Source: Antedon mediterranea (lineage: Eukaryota > Echinodermata > Crinoidea > Comatulida > Antedonidae). From it: DNA of 64,000 bases. The DNA lies in assembly GCF_964355755.1 (NCBI RefSeq), contig NC_092671.1, positions 2,212,501 to 2,276,500 of the forward strand, given 5' to 3'. The stretch's first letter is position 1; each line of letters begins with the position of its first letter. The notes below the pieces were generated by a model. That model saw only the letters and a list, made by a program, of their open reading frames with translations. It had not been told where the DNA came from and did not search any database. Shown piece after piece: positions 35,489-48,700 of this stretch. A program made the translations under genes and the position numbers.

Positions 35489-36717
35489 TAAGTGCGTAGA
35501 GAGATAAACATTATTTTTCTGTGCTATCAGAACAATAAATTAACACTGAGTTTATACAGCGGTTCTTTGAATACATTCACTGTGCTAGCATTAGGGTAAT
35601 AGTTGAGAGTGGAATATACAATGATTCTACCCGACAAAAACATCTTCATTTTCTACGAATCAATAAACATGACAGGCAGGTGCGTCAGATACATTCCCGT
35701 TTAGTTCATCGTTTCCAGTAATTATCTTAATATTTATTTTCTTAATAGAACCATCTATAAGTTCAATAGATTTTACGCTGAAATTATTTGGCACATGTCT
35801 TTCAAATCTGTAATCTGCAACACTGTAAAAAATAACTTGTGTATTTTGGTTGATATTTTTCAACTCAGATACGTCATTTTGTGATTGGCTGTTGTCGTAC
35901 ATCCTGTTCCTGAGAAACATGGTAATATTTTTCGTAGAGACGGTAATAACTCAACACCTTTGCAATCTTCCTATTAAATAGTCTCTGAAGCTCAGATTAG
36001 GTTAGCTCACTGTTAACATAGTTTCTAGCGTTTTTTACCAATATGTGTTCATGGTTTATTATAAACCCTCAAGTTACTGCAATATTCACACAGAAGGTAA
36101 TGACAGTACATTCCGCACCTCACAACATGTTATGTGTAGGCCGGACCTCTGCTCTCAACACGATTGATTTATGTGTGAGACCTTTTCACTCTTAACATGT
36201 GGCATTCTCTGTGTTGACGCAGGCCAAACTTCTGCTCTCAACATGATAGCTTACTCTTTGTCTGTGCTAGCCAGACCTCTGTTCTCAACACAATGGTTTT
36301 CTGTGTGCCTGTGCAGGCCAAACCTGTATTCTCTCCATGGCTTTGTATAATATCTGTGCAGAGAGCACATTTGAAGGATCGTTCTTCATCAGCTATCATT
36401 TTTAAATTAGCAATACCATGATTTTACAACCTGTGAGAGCAGTATTTAAAACATCATGTTTTATACCTGAACTTCTTCATCCGTAAGCCTACCCTCCATA
36501 GTTATAAGTTTATGAAACCTGAGGGCGGTGTTTACAACATGTCTTCCAAACAAATATTTTAACACTTTGTCTGTTTTTTAAAACTTTGTGGATTTACCGA
36601 TCCTGTGTAAATGTCATGACGATGTTTACAACATTTCACGACCCTCTTGTGAATATATCCACATTCTGAAATTTCACATTTCAATATATTTTATAAACAG
36701 TTGCATTTTCGTTTAAT

Positions 36718-39700
36718 TTAGTAAACAATTTTTGATGTTTTTGAGCAAGATTCAGAAATCTTCATAAGTGTCTTTTTTACACGAAGGGATGTATGTCGAG
36801 CAGATGCCGTGTGGTACCAACATTCCTTCATCAACTTAGCAAGACAAGTTAGCGTCTGTGGGGAGATAAGTAAATCATACATCAAATTCAATTTCAAATT
36901 GCTATCATTACTACAACTTTCAAATTCAAACATCTTACAAATTTTAATTATTCATCCGGGAGCAAAATATGAAGCATTAGACGATGTCTGAGAATCACAA
37001 GTTGAGAAACAAAAACTGATAAATAGTGATGTGTAACATGTGTTATTACCGTGGCGATGATCTCATAAGAAAGATGTCAACATTTGTCAATGATGACACA
37101 CTAGCAGTTGACAGACGGTTCACTATTTGTAATGAATTTGAAATGTAGACAATGAAAAACAGACAATTGTAACTTAACTGAAATCAAGATAGCATAATCC
37201 ATGTATGAAAAAGTGTATTACACACTGAAATATGCTATTATGTTGGAATTGAAATTCTTAATAACATACACTATTGTTATCTTTCTAATGAAGTGTTTGA
37301 ATATTGATTCTCTGCCCAATGATATTCCTTTAATCATTAATAACCACACTTAATCTCTGTCTACACTAACAACTTTATGTGACAACTTTATGTGATGTGC
37401 CCATATATGGACATAATGATGTCATATCACTACCATATTTAAACTAAAACTATCATACTTGGGCACATCACACTTTTTTTGTCAACCTAGTTTGATGGTG
37501 TAAACAGAGCTTTAGGGATCCTGTCAAAAAGATTCTACTGCAGTTTACTGTAGTAACTATACATTTTTACTGCAATAAACAGTTTATATGATGCCAAAAC
37601 AAGCTTGCAGAATAATTGTATAAACAAATTCAAGAGTACACAAAATGTAGTCTATATTTTTTTGGTGTTACTTACTTGGTCTGTACACCACCTATTATGT
37701 AACGTGGGTCTTAGCTTCTCTACACATACAACTTTCCTCATGTACTCAAAACTAGGGTCGTTGGGAACATACTCATAAAATGGTGGTTTATATTCCTCAC
37801 ACAAACCTGAAATAAAAAATAAATTCAAATTAACATCAATGTATTTTGAACATAATATTATTATTGTCATAGTTTCTCTATGAAATCAATAATAAGAACA
37901 TCAGTAATCCTTTCATTTTATTTTTTTCAATAACAAAATGTGATGTTAAAAAAATGAAGTAAATAAAAGATAATCTCTGTCTCCTCCCAAAGCCTGGCAG
38001 GATTATAAAAAGGTTAATTAAATACTGTCTGGCGGTGGCTCTCCAGGCATATATGTGGAGGAGTCTGAGTACACTGTATATGAGAAGCTGTTTTGTAGGT
38101 AACAGGGCCAAAAAAGGCACACAAAACAAACCTACATATCATTGTGGCTAACATTTCGACAAGGGAAATATGGTGAGGCATATTAGTAGCCCCTTCTTTC
38201 TTCCTATAGTATCAAAGGTCAAAGACCCTCCCTCCCACTTCCTTGAGTATTATCAACTACCTTACCTCCAATCTCACACCGCCTTCCAACTTCCCATAAG
38301 ACCATTCCAAAAGCGTAGACGTCAGCTCGCTTGAAAGACTCAAAGCTTTCCATGTTCATAGTCTCGTCCAACATTTCTGGCGACATATACCTTTTTGTTC
38401 CAACTTTATTGTTAGAGCCTACATTAATAGTATTAGAGTCTTCTGAATGTAAAACGGCCAATCCTAAATCCGCGATACAACACGTGAGATTGTCCCGAAC
38501 TAATATATTTTTAGTTTTAATGTCTCTATGCGCAATGGCTGGCTTTGTTCTGTTACACTTTATCTCCGTGTGCAAATGGACTAATCCGCTAGAGGCAGAA
38601 AGAAGCAGACGACACATTAACGGTGGATCTAGAATGTTCCGGTTCAAGAAATCGTAGAGTGAACCGAGAGGATGGTAATGAGTGATTAACCAAAGTTGCG
38701 TGCAAGAATTACGAGACGTCATGTCAGATGCGATGAAACCCAGAATATTATCGTGCCTCAATAATACTGTGTTATAAATCTCTGTTTCTCGTATCCAAGA
38801 TTTTTCGTCTCTTGAACTAAATATTTTGACGGCAACATTTTCTCCCTGCCACTGACCCCTCCAGACTTCACCATACCTGCCCTTACCTGAAAGATAATAT
38901 GATATATATTTTTATTCCTTTATTGTATTAACAAAAACAACCAAGATTAATAAATAAATTTTAATTTAACTTAAATAACTATATTGTGTTTCTGGCCATT
39001 CATTCATCAGTAAAATCAACTTTAACATTTATTGTCATGTAGATGATACAAATAAAAACATCACAAAATTCTATAGACAAAAACAAATGATCAAAAATTA
39101 TTTTAGAGTGTTCAGCATTGTTCAGTGCCCTATAGCACCTGAATAGAAATGGTTACAGAACCTACAGTATTTCTACCAGTGATGATGGACAAGTAACAAA
39201 AGGTATTTTTAGAATGGAAAAGAAATAAATTGTTATTTAAAATGCATTATCAATCAAAATAATGTCAGTTGCAAATATTAATAACTTAGCAAACCTTAAT
39301 ATAAATATTATGGCAATATTTTTCTAAGGAACTTTCCACAAATTGAATTTAAATTAAAAACATATCCGAGTTTAATAAACCATACAAATGTACAAATTGA
39401 ATCTCTATTCATGTAACAGAAATTAAATCATCTTCTTTGTATATCAAGCTATAAAAAAAGGGCAAAATTAATATGTTTTCATGTCAACCAAGTGGGTTCT
39501 CATGGAAACGATGTACTGTATAATATAACTTATGTAATAATGTCTGCGAAATACAAGGATTATTCCAAAATCATTTGTTGCGTCGGCAACGATGAATCAT
39601 GCTTTGGTAACGAAGCAGATCGCCCTGACAACAGTCTGTGCCGTCATGGTGATAAAGTTGTGCGATCATGTTAAATCCGCAAATGAAATTCCTCGCAATG

Positions 39701-42700
39701 ATCTTTTAATGTGAACAAGCTTACTGCGACGTAAGCTGTTCTATACTGGGCTATACATTCCTGTATGAGACCTGACAGTTTAAGTGCTAAGTAAAATTAC
39801 CACTAGATAAATCACAATATCTTGTATCGTTTGTATTACAAATGAGCAAAATACGTTTGTAACATAAAACTTGAGGCAATCAAAGATTTATGCTTCATTA
39901 CGCATCTTCTGATTTTAACTCAGTAATTCAAGTTTTTATGTACTCAAATTATTCATTTTAATCATGTTAACACAGAGGATTTATGAAAAAAGATGTTATT
40001 TTAACAGTTTCTCATCAGCCAATCAGAAGATGTGTGAATCCCAGTACAATGAATCCACACTGCTACTACACATTAACTAACATTTCACACTCAAATATTT
40101 AAATCACTTTTTTATTTATTCCAATGTATGGTATAAAAAATCATTTATTCATTTCTGTCTCAAAAATTGATTTTTTTTGTTTTTATTTAAGTACATTAAT
40201 TATCATAACATATTTATTATTATTATTAACAAAGATTGCTTTTTGTAAAAACCAACAAATTATAACTTATAAACTTACAGAATGTTTCGTAAACCAGATG
40301 AAATATTTCCAATTTTGATTATTATTTTATTCAGGGGAGTTTCTATGAAGGTATTTGTTTGAGGGAGGTATTTATTCGAGGGAGGTATTTATTCGAGGGA
40401 GGTATTTATTCGAGGGAGGTGTTTATTCCAAGTTAACATTTATTAAAATGGTACCTATCTAATTAATATAACATTTCAATAACATTAAATATAAGCATGT
40501 TTTTTCACAAAAAGGGTGCTATATAAATGTGGTATATTATTATTATTACTATATTATTATTAAATATCAAGTTTTTTTCTGCCCAAATGAATAAAAAGCT
40601 AAAATTACTCAAAAAATTCTTTCACTAGAAAAAAAATATAATTTAAATCATTATTAATGTTCCACCTGCCTAAAATATTTGTAATCGTTACTTTCGCTAA
40701 ACGGTAAAACATAACGATAACAGGAAGAAATTAAGGTAACGTTTATTTATATTAATCACATGCATTAAAACGATATTGATTTTTGAATAGTCACCATGCA
40801 ATAAAACCTTCAACAAATTAGTATGGGAACAATTTATTAATTATCAATATTAATAATTTTTATGGAATAATCCCACCATACATCAAAGTGACAGCTGAAA
40901 TCTGGGAATTATCCATTGAGGAAAGTTATGGCTTCAGTAATGTGCTGAGGTTGGCTTTGTTAACGTTAACTTTGAGTACTTCAAATTAAATTCTAATTTA
41001 TGGAAGTTATTCCGTAACTAGAATTTTGATTAATTTATTACAATTTTGAGAACATTATTAATTTTAAATATATTCATGAGATTTAAAAATATATTACTCA
41101 TATTCTTATAATAGCATACAGTAACAACAAAAGAATTTGAGAAGTGCTCTAAAAATAATACTAAAGATATACTATCATATTCAGATTATTAAAATTTAAT
41201 TGTGATTAATTTTAGATGTATTGTCTTGTAAAAAATGAAGGTTAATAAACTAACGCCCGTATTCTTAAACCGGACTTTAGTCGTAGTTCGAGCTAAAACT
41301 AAAAAAATGACGTCATTTTAATTCATAAACCGAACTTCAACTAAATCACCGACTAAATCAGGCCAACCTCGACTAAATCGAGACGGATTTTGATCGATTT
41401 TTTTAGTCCTGGAGGGAGCAGACTAAATGGTCGACTAAATGGTTTTTAAATGGTTTATAAAAAACGTAACAGTCATTGAGTTGTTATATTGGCCAGATAT
41501 ATATCTATATTTATATTAGCTTAATTAAATATACATTGGTATAAATTATAATAATGAAAATCATCTTTATTTACAACTGTATACAAATTACATTATTTTC
41601 TTCGCGCAAGTCCGACTTGAGCTACGTCACGCGACAATGGGAGATGCGGCAATTCACCACGCGATGGAATGTTTAGGGGGCCTAGCGCTTTCTTGTCACG
41701 CTATGACGTGCGTGGTTCGTGGCGATCATAGTTTGTTGGGGGCCTAGAAAATATAAAAGTTACCGTACCGCCATGGTTCCTAAATATATTTTTAAGATTT
41801 TATTTGTTGTTAATCAAATATACTTCACTGTTAAATTAATACTGATATTGTTCTAATAATTAACGATTAAAATTATTTTTCATGTATATAGTCCTGATGC
41901 GTAAAAAGTGTTGTAAGAAATGGAAAGTGATATCAATGCGCAAAATTTCGTCTGCTCCTCAATACTCTCTTGTCATTGGCCAATGTATAGCCTTTGTTAC
42001 CCAGACGTGTGCAACTCGACTAAAAGCTCGACTTCATTAAGTCGAACTGCAAACTTCGACTACTTCGTTTTTGAATCGAATTTGAAGTAATAGCTCGAAC
42101 TACGACTTTTCCAAGTCGAACTTTGAACTACGACTAAAGTCCGGTTTAAGAATACGGGCGTAAGACTTTGAATAGTTAATCACTTTTGTAAAAAATACTA
42201 AAAAAAAGGGTTGTCACTTACAAAAAGACAAAATTAACGGTTAAATTACACCAAAATCTCATTTACAGTACTTCCAGTCAATTAAACTTTGTTTGTGTTA
42301 TTGTTAAAGTAAACTATTTTTTTTTTTCATTTTTCGATCCAATTTTTGGTCAATGTGAATAACTATTATATGACATTAAAATGGGTATTCAACAACAAAA
42401 AAATTTTTTTTTCAGGGTGACAATATATCTTTGATACTTACCAACTTGTTCAACCAATGTAATTTGTCGTGCTACTGTTCTTTGTACCAAGAATGGTAAC
42501 CCTGATCCACTGCCAGACGTGCAAGAATGGTCAAACATGTCCTTTAAAAACAAAAATAAAAACATTTTAAACATATTATTCTTAAGTTCTCTCTACATTA
42601 TCAAACTAGTTTGACAAAAAAGTGTTACTGTATGTGCCTAAATATGGTAGTGATATGCCCAAATATGGTAGTGATATGATATGACATCATCATCGTCATG

Positions 42701-45700
42701 TCCACCACATTTTAAAATAAAGTTTGATAATGTAGACAGAGATTTAGCTTGACAATGTTTGCTTTATTTCTATGTATTTTTTTTATTATTATTAATTAAA
42801 TTGATGTTTGATGAAGTAATATTCTGTTTATGCTCATAAAAACGACCTACCAAATTACATACTTTTTTAACTTTCGCAATAAATATCACTATATATTATA
42901 TTTAGATCAGTTATAATATTTGTATTATTTAGATTATCCTTGACGAAGGATACTGTTTCCCAAACCTTGCCACTTGCGTTCTGTTCTGTTTTATCTACCG
43001 TTTTGATTTATCTTTTTGCTTATTCTCACCGACACCCACAGCTTTTCAGAGCAAGAATATCTTTCTATCAATTTGTAGCACTTTCCTTTTTAAAAATGTT
43101 TAATAAATACCATAAATTGATACGAATCACCAGATTCATAAAATATTAAGATATAGAGATAGGGTATTGCGTCTAGTTAAATTGGTAGGTATCGTGTTAA
43201 GTTCATTGCTCTAACGGATTACTTTATTTAATTTCGTGATACACAGGTGTAAAAGTCTCATGTTTTCATTTATTTCAAAGTGATACCGTATCAGAGGTTA
43301 CCCTGGATGCAACGATTGTCACATGTCACATTTTTTAATGTTACATGAGAATGGTTTATGTAACACGGTACCAATTAAATCATAATGGTTAGAATGGGCG
43401 ATTGAAGAAAAAAAAAACACATCTGCTTCTATCAGATGATTATTAATATTTTTGTTTTTAGTTGGAAAAATTCCAATGAATTATAACAATTAAAACTTAT
43501 ATTTATACAAGGTTATCCAAGAAATATATCAGAAAAAGATATGAGGTGAAAGTGATTAACCATTGCATCAAACTTATTTTATCTTATTTTATTCATAAGC
43601 ATCGTGTAACTTGCCAATCACAGGATGGATAAACTAGGGAGTGGAGTTCAAAGAGTTACAACTGTGCACAAAGTCAGGATCGAACCTCGGACCTTCAAAT
43701 TGGAAGGCAAGCATGTGAACCACCAAGCTACAGCTCCATTATGTTTTAAATGGGATTGATCATATGTTTGTGGAAAAGAAAAAATTGAAACTATTTACAA
43801 ATAAACTACAGAAGAACCCCAATTAAGAACCATCATTGGAACCCAACAATGTTGTTTTTCTTTCAAAAGAAAGTGACGTCAGAAACGAGCGGTTCTACTG
43901 TAATATTAACATTTAATGTATGGTAAAATTTGAATTCAATTGTTAATCATCTGATATTCAAACCTAAATATTGACCCTTGACCCAACTACATGAATATGC
44001 ATACAAAGTTCATACAAGTTATTGCTTGCTTATACAGTAGTACCCTGGATGGATTCAATATGCTCGCTCTCATCAGACTTTATTTAATTTCAAACACCTG
44101 CAGTCCCATATTATTCAAATGCTTGTTGTGAGAGTTTGCCGATTTAAGATGGATGGGCTTAACTCTCATAAAAGGCTAGCAATGCATCTATATTGTGATT
44201 ATCCGTAGGCTAGGCTAGCTAACACTCAATCTTACTCACAAAGGAAACCGTACGACGGCGGTAATATGATGGAAAATCATTGGGAAACATTCAGCTGTGA
44301 TGAATCTTTCGCATATAAAAAGATTTATAAATTTTTATGACGATGCAAATTACAATGTATCAAGTGGGAAAAAGTTAATTTTTTGTAATAATAATGATAA
44401 AAAATCAACACATTAGAAAACAAAAGGAAACATTAATATGATAATTGTTCACAATATAAATTGTTCACAATACAATTTTTTTTTATTATCTAGTGGAAAT
44501 AAATTTATGAATATTAAATATGTTTGTGATTCAAAAATTATTAAATTATTGATTATATAGTACGAATATTGTTGACCAAAAACATCTTTTTTAGGTTGCA
44601 CCTACCAGCTGCAAATGATAATAAGTACAAACAGATATAAAAGCTATTGATAAAAGCAAAAGGTCAAGAGGTCAGGTCATGACCTATGTTGCAAACATGT
44701 TGTTGTCAAGAACCCATATTGGTCTCTTCTTTGTAACCAAGAACAATTTTTAAATAAAAAAAGAGTCAATAACCTGACAAAGTGCGGCATTCGACAAGGT
44801 ATATGAAATTGGAATTAAATTAGACATACCGCCAACTGATGATGTATTAATGTTTCCATGTAAAATTACTGTACATCAATTTAATGTCATAGTTAATATA
44901 TAAATCTGTGAAATCTACAGCAAGTTTAATAGAGCTGACATTTGATTATAATGTGTCGGTAGGATTTAATCATAATTCAAGTTATCTCAATCAATGGCTC
45001 ATTGACGAGAAACCTAGAAGATAAAGGCATGTTGTCCGTCTGTGAATAGACAACCTAACTAGGCCTCTCATCCTCTGAATAAATAATGTACATGTACAGC
45101 ATCAATGCATTTAGCTATTTATACGAAGATATAAACTATACCCGCTAGTTCTATCAAAAGAGATATTTTTATAACTAAAATTGACAAAGTAATTTGTGTT
45201 CATTTTACATTCTTTAAACTCGGTAGGTCATCCATTTCTCGAGTAATCTCAAGTCATTCATATTCACTACCCGCATACATATCTACTCTTAACGTGACAA
45301 CGCTAGAAGGCACTCTGCGGAGAACTATCCATTTATAACTAAATCATGTGTCTCGCTGATGACACATAAAAGCGACACATACGAGTAATTTACGCCGTAT
45401 TTTGACGTTTATAAGCGCATCAATATCATTTTTGTATACCTGACGGTGTTGGCTTTTACCTGACGTTTACTGAATTTGAATAATCTAACATGGAGTATGC
45501 ATAGCTCTTGCGATTAATCATTTCTAAATGACAATCTGTAATAATTAATTTTCTGGGCATAAAAAAGGTTGTGAACTTCAGTAGATATAATCAGATTGGA
45601 TACATTGAATGAACAGCACTCACAAGCACTCAACAAGATTGTTGCTACATTGGACATTTCCAAAGCGTCACTGTTTATTTATTAACTTTTATAATTTTTA

Positions 45701-48700
45701 ATCAATTCATCTATTAACACCCTCTTAATAATTTATATTTCTAATTAATGCGTGAGTGAATAAATTATATTGGACCCAGTAGTAGTATTTGGTTCAGCAA
45801 ATTACGTGATCAAGATGTTTTTTTCCGTCCCTGATAGTAAATCAAATTAAGACAAGTAAAACATGACGATGATCGTATTGGACGTCTCAAATGGGAGAAA
45901 ACAATGGTTTATGAATACTCGCTGATTGACAAGATAAATACACATTGACAAGCAGTTTTAAAGCATCAGATGACACAACACAAATATGCCATAAGAAGAA
46001 GAAAATATTTGTACTTGTCAATTATGAAATTTTATATTTTATTGTTAATCGCAATAAAACATTTATTTCCTTTTCTGTCTTTTTGTAAATCAAAATGCAT
46101 CTAAAAAATTCTTCAAGAAATTAATATGGAATTAGACATTTATTTATTTATAGGCTTTTGTTTTTATTTACTTTTCTGTTTTTTGTTGTATTTTGTTTAT
46201 TGTATCTGTCCCAAATGATCAGCAATTGCTGGATGTATCACCCTCATTAAATATGGTTCAAATATATAAAATAAATAAATTATGAACTCTGTGAGAATAA
46301 AAAGTACTGTAAGCGGCACCAATCAATATTACAGTATATATTTTACATAAAATATTCTAAATTTGAATACATTACTACATACTATATCAACATATCATAA
46401 TTACATGTATAACAAAATAGTAGTAGCAAGACAAAGACAAATATATATTATTTGATATTAAGAATCTAGCGAGTCACAGAGTTCAATAATATCCATACAT
46501 AAAAACTATTTCAATTACGATTTACAGGTCATTTGTGAGCACGTTGACGCGACAACAACAATTTGAAGGGTTATACGTGGACTTAATAGCACATTTCAAT
46601 TAATAACGCGCGTTTAGGACATAGATTCCGAGTAGAAAATGAATATCTTCAAGTAAGTATAAAGTTGATGGAGATGAATGGTTATAGCAAGGCTGCTTAC
46701 TAATTTATGATTTATAATCACTGTGAATGAGACTTTACTTTGAAAGTAAATATTCAATGCTTTTGATATTGAGAAACAAAAAGGATACCTCCAAATAAAG
46801 ACCAGTTTTTATTAATGTTAATAATGTTAATGTATATAGCGCATGCAAACTGAGCTGATTTACATCCACAAATGCGACTTTCTTAAAAGTTATTAATGAT
46901 ATTGAGAAACAAAAAGGACACCTCCAAATAAAGACCAGTTTTTATTAATGTTAATAATGTTAATGTATAGTGCATGAAAACTGAGCTGATTTACATCCAC
47001 AAATGAGACTTTCTTAAAAGTTATTGATATTGAGAAACAAAAAGGATACCTCCAAATAAAGACCAGTTTTTCCTGGTTAATGGTAATAATGTTGATGTAT
47101 TTATTATATAGCGCATGAAAACTGGAGCGATTTACATCCATTAAATAAGCCTTTATTGAAAGTAAATAATGAATGATTTTGATATTGATAAATAAAAGTA
47201 TACTGTACTTCCAAATAAGGATCAGTATTTCATGATCCCCCATGTTGATTATTGAAGATTGAAAAGGCCAAAAAAATTGCAATTTGTAAAGATAATAATA
47301 CTATTGAAATTGATCAATAAATTGCCTAGCAAAAATGAATACCCAAATACCTTTAGTGTACTGTCTCCGGCAGGTACCGCACGTAACTCGTGAGGGTGTC
47401 TGTGTGCGAGTTCTGGGTCAACCATCGATAACTTTTGCATTTGCCTTTTGTGTTTATGTCGAAACAAACATAAACAGAACAATATTAGAAACGTTAGAGC
47501 AACAAATGGACCCAAAATGGAGGTGACTAATATTGGTACATTGTACTTCGCCATCGTCATGTTCCCGCCTGTAAAGAGAAACAAATTATGAAAATTAATT
47601 GAAAATAAATTTTAAATGCTACAATTGTAGGTAGTGTAAGATCATACATTCTCCTTTTTTAATACATGTTTAGACTATTGGTGTAAAGTAAACACTGTTT
47701 TATGAGAAAAAAAAAGCATTACAATCTTTGCTCAAAAATGGGATGAAAATCACAAAATCTGTTGTTTTTCATATCCTAATGCCATTATACATTCACAAAG
47801 CATGGGTGGAAACTCTCAACTTTGACCTCAAAAGGCCCGGATGGACTGCCATTTAACAACCGAAGGAATGATTAATGACCGCTTTATGCGAGGATGGACG
47901 TCCTCAGAACTTTAAATTTCTTTTTAAAAAAAATCGCTGTAGTCAGTTTTCGTTGGATGTTACTAATTAAAATTTTAAAGTAAGAACACCTTTGAACAAT
48001 GTACAATTCAAAGAAAGTGTCATTTGGGATTTCATTCAGATGAATAGGTGCTAAGCCTGTGTTTTAAGAACCCTGTTGAGTGAGTGATTTACTTGTTAAT
48101 TTAGTCATGTAAATGGTAAATCTTTTAAGCCATCTGAAAGTTTTATTCTCAGTTAGTTATTCTATGCCATTAGCACATTTACTATCCATCCGTATATTAT
48201 CCAATACTCTTACATTTGACATTATAAATCAGTTTATAAAAATAAATTTCAGGTGAATCATCATCGTAAGTTTCACAATCAATATATTGATTATTACAGA
48301 ACTAGGAGGCCAACTAGAAGGCCTACTTAAGACAGTGGCTGTATGTAAACTAGTACACCTACTTGTCTCAAAGATGTACTAGGTTCTTTAAAGTTTATAT
48401 TCCTTGTCTGAGAAGACTCGTTTTACCACCAGAGACAGTGGCTGTGTGTGAACTAGTACACCTACTTGTCTCAAAGATGTACTCTAGGTTCTTTAAAGTT
48501 TATATTCCTTGTCTGAGAAGACTCATTTTAACACCACCACCATAGTGGCTGTGTGTGTACTGTACTACTCAGTACACCAGAGTCACACACTATTAGTCTC
48601 AAAAGATTTACAGTACTACAGTAAATCCTAAATACACACAAGGATTTGGGTACACTGGACCTACGCTTTATAGTTTTTGTCAGAGAAGACTCATTCTACC

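Noticed and set aside
39492-39674. 60-codon plus-strand ORF with several cysteines
   Set aside because: The sequence resembles no secreted peptide family and has no signal peptide; it is within an ACVR1 intron.
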